DNA of 53,332 nucleotides from UBA2450 sp045132035 (GCA_045132035.1 JBGURM010000091.1:1-53332); one strand, 5' to 3'. Counted from the stretch's first letter, positions 32,896 to 42,209 are shown. Program-made: numbers and translations. Notes: generated from the letters alone by a model not told the origin.

Positions 32896-32975
32896 GCCGT
32901 CGCGATGGTTAACTATGAACCAGGTCAGGACAGGAATGTAGCAGCCTTAAATATCTTATCCATGTGCGGCGGTTT
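32896..32975 (+). ncRNA. ffs: Signal recognition particle RNA (small bacterial type)
   Basis: The ends pair (CCGTCGC near 32897 with GCGGCGG near 32966-32972), and the middle carries the SRP domain IV signature: GGTCAGG, then the GGAA tetraloop in ACAGGAATGT, then AGCAGCC. Compared with the usual CC-GGAA-GG, the loop-closing pairs are CA and TG, a compensatory change that keeps the stem. A T stretch (32973-32980) ends the gene. The RNA is about 80 bases, without the Alu domain of Bacillus. It targets membrane proteins with Ffh. The order SRP RNA next to tadA is also seen near dnaX in Bacillus, but here it is far from dnaX. Confidence 0.92.
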
Positions 32976-32981
32976 TGTTTT

Positions 32982-33446
32982 ATGAAAAAGAATGCACCTG
33001 AGTTTTATATGTCAAAAGCCTTGAAAGAGGCTTTTAAAGCTTCTCAAATCGACGAAGTTCCTATTGGATGCGTAATTGTCAAAGACAATAAGATAATCGC
33101 TAGAGGACACAATAAAAGAGAAATGAAAAATGATGTAACATCTCATGCGGAGATGGAAGCAATTAGAAAGGCAAATAAAAAACTTAATAGTTGGAGATTG
33201 GTTGATTGCGATTTATATGTCACGATTGAACCATGCATTATGTGCATGGGTGCGATTTACCAATCTCATATAAGAAAAATATATTATGGGGCTCCTGATC
33301 CAAAAGGTGGAGCGGTTAATTCATCAATTATTTTTAAAGAAATAAAAAACCTGAATCACTACCCAGAAATTGAAGGAGGAGTTCTTCAGGAAGAATGTTC
33401 ACAAATAATCAAAGATTATTTTAAAAATAAAAGAAAAAATAAGTAG
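32982..33446 (+). CDS. tadA: tRNA-specific adenosine deaminase
   Basis: I use the ATG at 32982; an upstream in-frame GTG at 32964 lies inside the SRP RNA. The 155-residue protein changes A34 to inosine in tRNA-Arg(ACG). Zinc-site residues are H55 and the proton-shuttling E57 in SHAEMEAI, and C85 and C88 in EPCIMCMG. It differs from the guanine deaminase at 46126, which has HGE. No Shine-Dalgarno sequence precedes the start, only the T stretch of the SRP RNA. Confidence 0.9.
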   Translation: MKKNAPEFYMSKALKEAFKASQIDEVPIGCVIVKDNKIIARGHNKREMKNDVTSHAEMEAIRKANKKLNSWRLVDCDLYVTIEPCIMCMGAIYQSHIRKIYYGAPDPKGGAVNSSIIFKEIKNLNHYPEIEGGVLQEECSQIIKDYFKNKRKNK

Positions 33447-33531
33447 GAAGTTTCGTAAAATTTTTCGAATAATTTGTAGAAATGGTCCTTCTTTTTTTGT
33501 TATATTAAAAATGACAAAAGGAGGATTGAAC

Positions 33532-33804
33532 ATGCCAACAATAATTCCAGTTTCAGAACTTAGAAATTATGGTTCGGTTTTGGAAAAAGTAAAAGAAGGA
33601 GAACCAATATATCTAACAAAAAATGGTCGTGGAGAATACTCAATTAGAAAAATAGAAGATGAAGAAAAGTTCCAGGAAACACTGGCGGCTATTTTACTTC
33701 TATCAGAAATTGTGAAAGGTATCAGAACTGCAGAAGAAAGCGGATATGTCACTAGCGAGGATGCGTTAGCACACTTTAAAGCTAGAGGAATAAATATAGG
33801 ATGA
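33532..33804 (+). CDS. Phd/YefM-type antitoxin
   Basis: The start is taken at the ATG at 33532 (MPTIIPVSELRNYGSVLEKV) with AAAGGAGG upstream; an earlier in-frame ATG at 33511 precedes that ribosome site. The 90-residue protein has the Phd/YefM N-terminal DNA-binding fold (PVSELRN, then PIYLTKNGRGEYSI) and a helical C-terminus that would wrap the toxin. Its stop overlaps the toxin start as ATGA. Such antitoxins repress their own promoter with the toxin as co-repressor. Confidence 0.88.
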   Translation: MPTIIPVSELRNYGSVLEKVKEGEPIYLTKNGRGEYSIRKIEDEEKFQETLAAILLLSEIVKGIRTAEESGYVTSEDALAHFKARGINIG

Positions 33805-34109
33805 AAGCCAATGTTGAATACACCCCTCAAGCGATTATTGATCTTGATAGCCTTTATGATGGGGTATTAGAAGCATCGTGCGATAAAAAAACAGCAGATA
33901 AGTATTTATCTGATTTATTAAGCGAAATTGAGAAAAAAAGAGCCTTTCCTTTATCGACTCCTATTTTTGACTTTTATGATTTAATGCTTGATATCCATCA
34001 TTTTACATTTAAAGCATATGTTATATTTTATAAATTTGAGAATAACTGTATTAAGGTGCTCAGAGTGTTACCATCTAAGATGGATTATCTCAAAAAATTA
34101 AATATCTAG
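33801..34109 (+). CDS. RelE/ParE-type toxin
   Basis: The 102-residue protein has the RelE/ParE fold: VEYTPQAIIDLDSLYDGV at the start, KKTADKYLSDLLSEIEKK in the middle and YVIFYKFENNCIKVLRVLPSKMDYLKKL at the end. The partner is the Phd/YefM antitoxin, giving an intact type II toxin-antitoxin operon. RelE members cleave mRNA in the ribosome, while ParE members poison gyrase; I cannot tell which applies. The gene runs close to the convergent P-type ATPase gene. Confidence 0.88.
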   Translation: MKANVEYTPQAIIDLDSLYDGVLEASCDKKTADKYLSDLLSEIEKKRAFPLSTPIFDFYDLMLDIHHFTFKAYVIFYKFENNCIKVLRVLPSKMDYLKKLNI

Positions 34110-34110
34110 A

Positions 34111-36744
34111 TTATTCGTCTTTAAATTCACGAGGCGAGAATAATAACTTATCGACTACCCAGCCGGTAAGTTTTTTATTTCCCAAATAAATTGGGTACGC
34201 TGCAACAGCGAAAACAGCAAGGAAAATAGCTTGTTCTAAATTCATTGTTCTATATAAGGCAAATTGAGCGTTAGGACCTAAGTGGTTTATTTCATAAACA
34301 AAGATATTAATTAAGCGACTATCCGCGCCATATTTAAGCATATCTGTGCCACTAACAATAAAGAACTCAGGGATGAGATATAAAACTAGTAAAACAAGTC
34401 CTAATGTACACCCAAATAAGATTTTTCTAAACTTGGTAAATGGTCGACAATTTTCAAAGAACACTATGAATCCAGCAATAGTGACACATAAGCTCATTAA
34501 TGGAACCCATCCAAAGGATGTGATTTCACCATCAGTGAACACTGTTTTAAGTAAATCAAGATTAAATGTTCCGGTTGTGGATATTTGGCTAATAATTGTG
34601 TAAAGCAAAATTAGTAAGACTGGTATAAACATATAGAAACCAGACACAATTGCAGTTTTAGCAACATTTTTAAAGAAGTTACCACGCACTCTTGTTCTAT
34701 CTGGTTCAAGAGCGACAAATACGCTAGCAATGCCGGTAATGAAAATGTTAACAACTGACATAACTGTTGGTTGGATGATGTGTGGCATTCCAAGTAAGAT
34801 TGGGAGAATGGTTATAAATAGCCATAAGAAATCTTTCATCACAAATAATGATGCAGAACGTTGAATATTGTTAACAACACGTCTTCCTTGGAAGACAGCT
34901 TCTTTCATGTTGGCAAAATTGCTGTCTAATAAAATCAAATTAGCAACATTTTTAGTTGCTGCCGCTCCATTAGCAAGAGCGATAGAACAATCCGCTTGTT
35001 TGAAAGCTAGTAAGTCGTTTAATCCATCTCCAGTGACGCCTGTGATTCTTCCATTTTTCTTTAATACTGCGATAATATCTGCTTTTTGATCTGGACTAAC
35101 TCTACCGAATATGGAGTTGTTCATGACTATTTCTTCAAAATTGTCATTTTCTGTAACAGTGCTCATGTCGATACATTTATCCCAATTTGCGATACCAGAT
35201 TGCTTTGCAATATAGCTAACTGTGCCGATGTTATCACCTGAAATGACTTTAATATCAACATCGTTCTCTTTAAACCACTCCATTGTTGGTTTAACTTCTG
35301 GTCTGATTGTGTCTCTAATGATGAACATTGCGATGTTTGTTTTGTTTTTTGGTAGTTTATCTTCATCTTTAAATTCTTCGTTTATCTTTGATAAAAGAAC
35401 TACTCTTAAGCCGTTTTGTGCAAAGCCGTTAACTCTATCTAATATTGTTTTGTCATCAGTTAAATATTCTGGCGCGCCTAAAGCGTACCAACCAGATTCT
35501 TTGAATTTGACTGCCGAATATTTTCTAGCGCTTGAAAATTGAATAGTATTTTCAATGTTTAAACTAGATTCTCTACCAAAATAGTTTTCCATAGCGATTG
35601 AGGTTTGGTTTTTAGACTTAAACGCTGAAAGATAACCACTAATGATAGTTTTTAATTCGTCTTCTTTTATTGATTTATCAATAATTTCAAAAGATTCAAC
35701 ACTCATCGTTCCATCAGTTAATGTTCCAGTTTTATCTAAACAAAGTGTATTAACTCTTGATAAAAGCTCTACTGAATAAAGGTTTTGTGCAAGTGTTTGA
35801 TTGCTTGCTAATTTAATAACACCGGTAGTCATCGCTACTGAAGCGAGCAAGGCCATTCCACAAGGGATCATATATGCAATAGTGACTCCACTATAGAAGA
35901 TGGAATTGGTCATAATTGTTTCTTGACCCCAGAAAGATGGGAAGATTGGTAATCTCTTATCAGCCGCTAATAATTGGTTAGCGTTAATTCCTTGAATTGT
36001 TTCGTTTGCAAAGACAATTAACGCAAGTGGAATTGCGATAAACGCCATAACTTTAATTATCTTATTAATAGCGACCATCAATCTTGATTTTGGTTGTTTA
36101 CTAACCTTTGCTTTTTTCTCAATTGATTGAATGTATGTATCGTTTCCAATTCTATCTGCAAGGATGTAATTTATGCCGGAAACCACGAAAGAACCCGCGT
36201 AAACTGTATCTCCTTTGCTCTTTTTGACTGGTACAGATTCACCGGTTAAAAGTGATTCGTTAATTTCTAAAATATCAGTATCTAAAATTATTCCATCAAC
36301 AGGGATTTGATCTCCTGGAGAAAGGATTACTACATCATCAAGAACTATTTCACTAGGCAAGATTTCTACGTCTTTACCATTTCTTCTAACTTTTGATTTG
36401 CTGTCATTTAATAACTTTAATTTTTCAATTGTGTGTTTTGATTTACATTCTTGGATTATTCCAATCAAAAGATTTACAACAATAATTCCAAGGAACATTA
36501 AGTTTGTGACGACTTTTGGTCCCACTAAAAGTAAAAGCAAGGCGGCAATAGTAAACATTAATATATTAAAGAATGTAAAAATGTTGCCTAATACGATTTG
36601 CAAATAGGTTTTATTGGTAGGGTTATTAGAAATGTTAACTAGATTATGTTGTTTTCTAAGGGAAACCTTTTCTTCGTCTAGTCCAGTATTAAAATCTGGG
36701 TTATATCTTTCTATATCGTTTGTTTGAATATTATGTTGTTTCAT
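34111..36744 (-). CDS. Cation-translocating P-type ATPase
   Basis: I choose the ATG at 36744 (MKQHNIQTNDIERY) over the longer frame to 36822; neither has a clear Shine-Dalgarno sequence. The 877-residue protein carries the actuator motif LTGESVPVKK, the phosphorylation motif LDKTGTLTDGT, the nucleotide-binding domain and the hinge motif TGVTGDGLNDLLAF, plus about ten membrane segments. By eye it resembles CtpE-type calcium-linked ATPases rather than heavy-metal pumps: it has no N-terminal CxxC metal domain, and no CPC motif was seen. The transported ion is therefore inferred only. Confidence 0.88.
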   Translation of the reverse strand: MKQHNIQTNDIERYNPDFNTGLDEEKVSLRKQHNLVNISNNPTNKTYLQIVLGNIFTFFNILMFTIAALLLLLVGPKVVTNLMFLGIIVVNLLIGIIQECKSKHTIEKLKLLNDSKSKVRRNGKDVEILPSEIVLDDVVILSPGDQIPVDGIILDTDILEINESLLTGESVPVKKSKGDTVYAGSFVVSGINYILADRIGNDTYIQSIEKKAKVSKQPKSRLMVAINKIIKVMAFIAIPLALIVFANETIQGINANQLLAADKRLPIFPSFWGQETIMTNSIFYSGVTIAYMIPCGMALLASVAMTTGVIKLASNQTLAQNLYSVELLSRVNTLCLDKTGTLTDGTMSVESFEIIDKSIKEDELKTIISGYLSAFKSKNQTSIAMENYFGRESSLNIENTIQFSSARKYSAVKFKESGWYALGAPEYLTDDKTILDRVNGFAQNGLRVVLLSKINEEFKDEDKLPKNKTNIAMFIIRDTIRPEVKPTMEWFKENDVDIKVISGDNIGTVSYIAKQSGIANWDKCIDMSTVTENDNFEEIVMNNSIFGRVSPDQKADIIAVLKKNGRITGVTGDGLNDLLAFKQADCSIALANGAAATKNVANLILLDSNFANMKEAVFQGRRVVNNIQRSASLFVMKDFLWLFITILPILLGMPHIIQPTVMSVVNIFITGIASVFVALEPDRTRVRGNFFKNVAKTAIVSGFYMFIPVLLILLYTIISQISTTGTFNLDLLKTVFTDGEITSFGWVPLMSLCVTIAGFIVFFENCRPFTKFRKILFGCTLGLVLLVLYLIPEFFIVSGTDMLKYGADSRLINIFVYEINHLGPNAQFALYRTMNLEQAIFLAVFAVAAYPIYLGNKKLTGWVVDKLLFSPREFKDE

Positions 36745-36803
36745 TATTAATATCTTATACGCATTGTAAAAAAAGAGTAAACAATAAAATATTGTTAACT
36801 TTT

Positions 36804-36834
36804 TTGGACACTGACCAAACAAGATGGTTATAAT
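36804..36834 (+). promoter_or_regulatory. Promoter of the psuG operon
   Basis: TTGGAC (36804-36809), or TGGACA one base later, precedes TATAAT (36829-36834) by 18-19 bases. The gene starts at 36878 after TAGAGGT. It lies divergent from the P-type ATPase gene. Confidence 0.55.
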
Positions 36835-36877
36835 AATATTACGCGAATAAATAAAATTTATTTATAGAGGTATAATA

Positions 36878-37780
36878 ATGAAAATTAATCCAGAAGTCGC
36901 TAAGGCGTTAAAAGAGAATAGGCCAGTTGTTGCTCTTGAGAGCACAATTATTTCTCATGGAATGCCTTATCCAAAAAATGTTCAAACAGCTTTAGAAGTT
37001 GAAAAAGTAATTAGAGACCATGGTGCAGTTCCTGCAACTATTGGCATTATTGATGGTGAACCAATTGTTGGTATGACACCTGATGAAATTGAGCAATTTG
37101 GCAAAAGGAAGGGGGTTCTTAAGGTTTCTAGAAGAGATCTTCCTGTTGTTTATGCTAAAAAATTATGGGGTGCGACAACTGTTGCTACGACAATGATTAT
37201 CGCTAATCAAGCTGGAATTGAAGTATTTGTTACTGGCGGTATCGGTGGCGTTCATAGAGGAGCACAAGAAACATTTGATATCTCTGCAGATTTACAAGAA
37301 TTAGCAAAAACAAACGTCACTGTTGTTTGCGCTGGTGCAAAAGCGATTCTTGATTTGCCTTTGACACTTGAATATTTGGAAACAATGGGTGTTCCTGTTC
37401 TTGGATATAAAACAGAAGAACTTCCAGCGTTCTATAATTCGCATTCAGGATTAAAAGTTGATTATTGTGTTGAAGACGCAACAGAAATGGCGAAAATCAT
37501 CAAATCAAAAAGAGATAACAAACTTGTTGGTGGAATTTTATTAACCAATCCAATTCCTGAACAATATGAAATGCCAAAAGATGTAATTGATAATGCGATT
37601 TCAACTGCGTTATCCAAAATGGATATAGAAGGTATTAAAGGAAAAGAGTGCACTCCGTTCTTATTAAAGACTATTGTTGAATTAACTGGTGGAGATTCAC
37701 TAGAAAGCAACATCAAACTTGTTTTAAATAACGCTGCTGTCGGTAGTGAAGTAGCAAAGGAATACTGCAAGATTAAATAA
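36878..37780 (+). CDS. psuG: Pseudouridine-5'-phosphate glycosidase
   Basis: The 300-residue protein splits pseudouridine 5'-phosphate to uracil and ribose 5-phosphate. Family segments are VALESTIISHGMPYPKN, GIIDGEPIVGMTPDEI, SRRDLPVV, GATTVATTMIIANQAGIEVFVTGGIGGVHRGA and ILLTNPIPEQYEM. The partner kinase gene psuK is not next to it. It starts a plus-strand operon with a TetR regulator and an iron alcohol dehydrogenase. Confidence 0.95.
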   Translation: MKINPEVAKALKENRPVVALESTIISHGMPYPKNVQTALEVEKVIRDHGAVPATIGIIDGEPIVGMTPDEIEQFGKRKGVLKVSRRDLPVVYAKKLWGATTVATTMIIANQAGIEVFVTGGIGGVHRGAQETFDISADLQELAKTNVTVVCAGAKAILDLPLTLEYLETMGVPVLGYKTEELPAFYNSHSGLKVDYCVEDATEMAKIIKSKRDNKLVGGILLTNPIPEQYEMPKDVIDNAISTALSKMDIEGIKGKECTPFLLKTIVELTGGDSLESNIKLVLNNAAVGSEVAKEYCKIK

Positions 37781-37782
37781 TT

Positions 37783-38337
37783 ATGAAAACTCAACACGCT
37801 TTAGCAGTTGCTTTAAAAGATATGATGGCGCATCAACCGATTGATGACATCTCTGTTTTACAATTGTCTAAAAAGTGTGGGGTGAGTCGTAAAACGTTTT
37901 ATTATCACTATCACGATATATATGATTTGCTCACCCAAGTGTTCCTTGAAGAGAAAATGTTAGGTGTTCAAAACGCTGAAAATTATCAACAATTAGTGGA
38001 ATGCGTTTTTAACTACTATAAGAAAAATGAAGCCTTCATAAACGCAACGTTAAATAGTGCTGGCAAAGAACTATTTTTCGAGTTTATCTATAATGCGTTC
38101 TACTCTGCTGGTTTAAGGTTTGTATCTAGGATTGATGTAGAGAAAAAACTAGCGTTAAACGTAAGGAAATCTATCTCCAGATTCTACGCTTATGGATACG
38201 GAAATTCCACAGTCTACTATTTATCTAATTATCGTAATAAAACACTACAAGGACTACTAAATAGTTTTAGTTTTATAGACGCTAAAAACTTTGAAAAAAA
38301 TGTACAAAACGCTATCAAAAATGCCGAAAATTTATGA
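37783..38337 (+). CDS. TetR/AcrR family regulator
   Basis: The 184-residue protein has a typical TetR N-terminal helix-turn-helix (ISVLQLSKKCGVSRKTFYYHYHDIYDLL, residues 24-51) and a variable helical ligand domain with several aromatic residues. The N-terminal part resembles DhaS-type members. It begins 3 bases after psuG and overlaps the alcohol dehydrogenase by 4 bases (ATGA), so it probably controls this operon; no operator could be identified with confidence. Confidence 0.9.
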   Translation: MKTQHALAVALKDMMAHQPIDDISVLQLSKKCGVSRKTFYYHYHDIYDLLTQVFLEEKMLGVQNAENYQQLVECVFNYYKKNEAFINATLNSAGKELFFEFIYNAFYSAGLRFVSRIDVEKKLALNVRKSISRFYAYGYGNSTVYYLSNYRNKTLQGLLNSFSFIDAKNFEKNVQNAIKNAENL

Positions 38338-39506
38338 AAAACTTTGATTTTTATTCTCCAACTAAAATTTATTTCGGAAAGGACCGTGAGGCAGAAATCG
38401 GTCAGATTTTAAAGTCGTATAATTTTACGAAAGTTTTAATTGTTATTGGAAAATCATCTGTAATTAAAAGTGGTCTTCTTGATAGAGTTTTAGAGTCCTT
38501 AAAAAATAAAAATATTAAATCATTTTTGCTTAAAGGAGTCAGAGCAAATCCGACATTTGATCTTGTTAAACAAGGTGTAGAAATTGCTAAGGAAAATAAT
38601 GTTGATATTATCCTACCTATTGGTGGTGGAAGTGTTATTGATACCGCAAAATGTATTGCTGTTAATTATTATCATAATGGAGATATTAGAGATTTTAATT
38701 TTCATAAGGAAAATCCAACTAAAGCATTACCTGTTGGAGTTATCTTAACTATTTCTGCTGCTGGTAGTGAGCTATCAAACTCTTGTGTTATTCAAGATGA
38801 TGAAACTGGAATGAAAAGCGGATTCAATAGCGATCTTGTAAGACCTTTATTTGCTATTGAGAACCCTGATTTAACCAAATCTGTTAATAAAGAGCAAACA
38901 GCGTATGGAATAGTTGATATATTAATGCATACATTAGAAAGATATATGTGCGATAGTGAACCATACGAATTGGCCGATGAATTTGCATTAGGTCTAGTTA
39001 AAAACGTTATCGACGTTGGCTTACTATGTTATAACGATCCAAATAACTACGATTATCGCGGTAGATTGATGCTTGCAAGCAGTCTTTCACATAATGGATT
39101 AACAGGAATTGGAAAGCCGTTTATGATGGCGGTTCATCAATTAGAACATCCAGTGAGCGGACTATTTCCACACATCGCTCATGGCTGTGGTCTTGCTGTA
39201 CTTTGGCCTGCTTGGGCAAGATATTATTACCATTATGATGTAGATAAATTTGCTAAACTTGGAGAAAGAGTGTTTAATTTATCTAATGTAGATAAAGAAA
39301 AGACTGCGCTTGAGACTATTGAAAAATTCGAAGAATATTTTAAAAAGTTAGATATGCCTTCTACTTTATCTGAACTTGGCATTAAGGAATCTGATATCAA
39401 TAAATTAGTTGAAAATATGACTAGAAAGGGCACGAGAGTAATTAAGCATCATTCAAAAGATATGGATGCAGAAGTCGCTAGAACAATTTATCTCTCTTGT
39501 TTGTAA
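38334..39506 (+). CDS. Iron-containing alcohol dehydrogenase
   Basis: The 390-residue protein is of the Fe-ADH (YqhD/butanol dehydrogenase) group: FDFYSPTKIYFGKD at the start, the cofactor motif IILPIGGGSVIDTAK, and the metal-binding residues in DILMHTLE, VHQLEHPVSGLFPHIAHG. It reduces aldehydes or oxidises alcohols with NAD(P). The physiological substrate cannot be read from the sequence. It overlaps the TetR gene and is followed by an M50-like membrane protein gene after 5 bases. Confidence 0.93.
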   Translation: MKNFDFYSPTKIYFGKDREAEIGQILKSYNFTKVLIVIGKSSVIKSGLLDRVLESLKNKNIKSFLLKGVRANPTFDLVKQGVEIAKENNVDIILPIGGGSVIDTAKCIAVNYYHNGDIRDFNFHKENPTKALPVGVILTISAAGSELSNSCVIQDDETGMKSGFNSDLVRPLFAIENPDLTKSVNKEQTAYGIVDILMHTLERYMCDSEPYELADEFALGLVKNVIDVGLLCYNDPNNYDYRGRLMLASSLSHNGLTGIGKPFMMAVHQLEHPVSGLFPHIAHGCGLAVLWPAWARYYYHYDVDKFAKLGERVFNLSNVDKEKTALETIEKFEEYFKKLDMPSTLSELGIKESDINKLVENMTRKGTRVIKHHSKDMDAEVARTIYLSCL

Positions 39507-39511
39507 TAAAT

Positions 39512-40660
39512 ATGAAAAAAGAAAACATTATCGTTATCCTAATTTATCTACTTGTATTTGCGGTCGCTATTATTTATGGCTTTACCGTTTTACAAACTCA
39601 TTTTGCGCATTCAAGTTTCAAAGAAGTGTGGCAATATGCTATATACATTATTGTTTCAGTGTTTTCTGGCGTCTTTGTTGCTGGAGTATTATCTGAATTT
39701 GGACATCTTCTTGGCGCTAAAACAGGCGGATATATTATTGCCTCTTGGTGCTTATTTTATTTCACATTCTATTTGAACAAAGATGGCAAAAGAAAATTCA
39801 AGTTTGCGTCTTTTGATGGTTTAACTGGTGAAACTAAAATCATTCCTAACTATAAAAAGAAAGAAAGACCAAACCCATACCCATTCTTACTTTATGGCAC
39901 TGTTTTTAACGCTGCTTGGATTGTTGCTTGTTTATTCTTGTTCTTCACATATAACGCAAATAATGGAATTGAATCCGATTTAGCGTATTTCTTCTTAACA
40001 TGTGGAATTATAGCTTTGTTAGTGGTTGTTTATAATATTATTCCACTCAAATTAGACTCCCTAACAGATGGCTTCAGACTATCTCAAATTAAAGGCGATA
40101 TCGTCGGCTTTAATGAACGCCTTGCAGCGGAAAACGCTGGACTTTCTACAAGTATTGCCTCTTCAAATGAAAAAATCGAAGCTAACAAACCAGCTAAATT
40201 TATCCCTGAAGTTGCGCTTGTAAATGTCTATCATCTTTTAGCGGAAGAAAAGTATGACGAAGTGTTTGATACACTTAAAGAAATTAACGAACATGAAGCT
40301 GAATGTTCTAGTAAGACAGTGTTAGACGCGAAGGCACAATATATCTATGCATTTATCATGTCTAAAGAAGATACTGAAGTGACTGAGTTCTATGAAAAAG
40401 AAGTCTCGTTCTCATTTAGAAGAGATCTAGCGAACAATAACTCTATGCCTGTCATTAGAACTTATATCTTAACAGCAGGATTGTTAGATGGTTCACAAAG
40501 CGAAGTTATGCTTGCTCTAGGTAAGGTTATTAAAGCTTATAAGAGTGTTCCAACAAATATTAGACACGATGAAGCAATATTGTTTAATAGAGCGTTAGAT
40601 AAAATTATTGAAGCCCATCCTAAATGGGAAGAAGTTAAAAACTATCGCATTTACGAATAA
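39512..40660 (+). CDS. M50-peptidase-like membrane protein with altered HExxH motif
   Basis: I use the ATG at 39512 (MKKENIIVILIYLLVF). The 382-residue protein has four to five membrane segments in the first 175 residues and a soluble helical domain after that. Position 61-65 reads SEFGH where site-2-type M50 proteases have HExxH, so the first metal-binding His is Ser61. The distal motif NIIPLKLDSLTDGFRL (175-190) matches the NxxPxxxxDG type. The C-terminal part (about 215-382) may be a TPR-like helical repeat domain. This is probably a catalytically inactive relative, although another residue could bind the metal. It lies last in the psuG-TetR-ADH operon. Confidence 0.7.
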   Translation: MKKENIIVILIYLLVFAVAIIYGFTVLQTHFAHSSFKEVWQYAIYIIVSVFSGVFVAGVLSEFGHLLGAKTGGYIIASWCLFYFTFYLNKDGKRKFKFASFDGLTGETKIIPNYKKKERPNPYPFLLYGTVFNAAWIVACLFLFFTYNANNGIESDLAYFFLTCGIIALLVVVYNIIPLKLDSLTDGFRLSQIKGDIVGFNERLAAENAGLSTSIASSNEKIEANKPAKFIPEVALVNVYHLLAEEKYDEVFDTLKEINEHEAECSSKTVLDAKAQYIYAFIMSKEDTEVTEFYEKEVSFSFRRDLANNNSMPVIRTYILTAGLLDGSQSEVMLALGKVIKAYKSVPTNIRHDEAILFNRALDKIIEAHPKWEEVKNYRIYE

Positions 40661-40663
40661 GAA

Positions 40664-40684
40664 AAAAGACCTGAATGGTCTTTT
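40664..40684 (+). terminator. Bidirectional terminator between the M50-like gene and mgtE
   Basis: The stem AAAAGACC (40664-40671) with GGTCTTTT (40677-40684) and a five-base loop lies between convergent genes and is flanked by As on the left and Ts on the right. Confidence 0.85.
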
Positions 40685-40687
40685 CTT

Positions 40688-42124
40688 TTACAATCCTAAT
40701 TGTGGTCCAATGATTTGTGTCCAAAGCAAGAAGTAAGTAACTAAGGAAATAACGTCCACCATTGTAGTGGTGATTGGTCCACACATAACAGCAGGATCTA
40801 ATTTTACTAATTTCGCTAAGAATGGAAGGGAACAACCAACCATACGAGAGATAATCATTGTAACGAATAATGTGCCTGCAACAAGCGTCGCAATTAAACA
40901 CATGTATGTGCCATAATTACCACCAGTTATAGCAATTTGTTCTTTGATTGAGTCAGTATTAACAATTCCGACACTCATTTCAAACATCAACCATCCAAAT
41001 GCAAACACTGCGACAATTGCACCGATAATAGCAGCGACTCTTAATTCTTTAAGAACAACTTTTCCATAGTCTTTTCCAGAGAATTCATCAAGTGATAAGG
41101 AACGGACAATCATAGTGGTTGTTTGTCCACCCGAATTACCACCAGCATCCATAATTAATGGAGTGAAAACCGCTAAGATAGCGAATTTCGTAATCTCATT
41201 TTCGAATCCAGAAAGAATCATAGTGGAGAATACTTGTAACACCATTAAAACCAAAATCCATGGAACACATTTAAGAACCAATTTATAAATTGGAGTCTTC
41301 AAATATGGATCCTCCATATCAGTAATAGCCGCCATGTGAGCGATATCTTCACTGACTTCTTGTTCCATAATATCGACAACGTCGTCGATAGTGATAATAC
41401 CGACGATTTTGTTTTCACTATTTACAACTGCCATTGCAGTTAAGTCATATCTTTTGAATTTTTTGGCAACATCTTCTTGGTCGTCGTTAACGTTACAATA
41501 GACAAAGTCTTTGTCCATAATGTCTTGTAAGACATCCGTTTCTTTAGAAAAGATTAAATCTGATAATTGGACAGTACCAACTAGTGTTCTACTTCTATCT
41601 CTAACAAAGATAGTGTAGATTGTTTCAGCGTCTTTACCTTTCTCACGAATCGTATCAATTGCTTCTTTAACAGTAACCGAATCTTTCATCTCAATATATT
41701 CGGTTGTCATTACGCTTCCAGCGGTGTTTTCTTTATAGTTTAACAAGCGATTGACGTCACTTCTTAAGTCTTTTGGACACGCTTTTAAAACACGAGTAAC
41801 GATATTTGCAGGCATCTCTTCGATGGTGTCGACGATATCGTCAGCGTAGGACTCACTGATGAGTTCCATTAATTCTTTATCGGAGAAAGCATTAATAACA
41901 GCTTCTTGTTGTTCTGAAGAAAGTTCAGCGAAAAATTCTGCTGAATATTCGCTTCCAACAACACGGAAAATATAAAGGAGGATTTTTGGATCATCCACAT
42001 CAGCGATTGCTTCGGCAATATCGATGTTTGGGATAGTCTCAAATATCTCTTTTAATTCCTTGCTGCTTCTATTTGTGATAGCAGATAGTACCCATTGTTT
42101 TAAGATGCTTTTGTTTTCTTCCAT
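40688..42124 (-). CDS. mgtE: Magnesium transporter MgtE
   Basis: The 478-residue protein has the full MgtE plan: an N-terminal superhelical domain (about 1-140), two CBS domains (about 141-265), and five membrane segments with the conserved loop DAGGNSGGQTTTMIVRSL and the terminal DPAVMCGPITTTMVDVISL carrying the pore aspartate. It imports magnesium and is gated by cytosolic magnesium through the CBS domains. The 100-base upstream gap is too short for a full M-box riboswitch, and I see none. Confidence 0.95.
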   Translation of the reverse strand: MEENKSILKQWVLSAITNRSSKELKEIFETIPNIDIAEAIADVDDPKILLYIFRVVGSEYSAEFFAELSSEQQEAVINAFSDKELMELISESYADDIVDTIEEMPANIVTRVLKACPKDLRSDVNRLLNYKENTAGSVMTTEYIEMKDSVTVKEAIDTIREKGKDAETIYTIFVRDRSRTLVGTVQLSDLIFSKETDVLQDIMDKDFVYCNVNDDQEDVAKKFKRYDLTAMAVVNSENKIVGIITIDDVVDIMEQEVSEDIAHMAAITDMEDPYLKTPIYKLVLKCVPWILVLMVLQVFSTMILSGFENEITKFAILAVFTPLIMDAGGNSGGQTTTMIVRSLSLDEFSGKDYGKVVLKELRVAAIIGAIVAVFAFGWLMFEMSVGIVNTDSIKEQIAITGGNYGTYMCLIATLVAGTLFVTMIISRMVGCSLPFLAKLVKLDPAVMCGPITTTMVDVISLVTYFLLWTQIIGPQLGL

Positions 42125-42191
42125 AACTAAAGTTATTATAAACCATTACTTGATTAGAGCAATAAAAAATAATAAAAGACAAAATAAAAGA

Positions 42192-42209
42192 GAATTGGAA
42201 TACCAATTC
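42192..42209 (-). terminator. Intrinsic terminator after the TldE gene
   Basis: A perfect seven-base stem, GAATTGG (42192-42198) with CCAATTC (42203-42209), lies after the stop codon of the 441-residue gene. On the minus strand it is followed by the T-rich TCTTTTATTTT. Confidence 0.8.
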
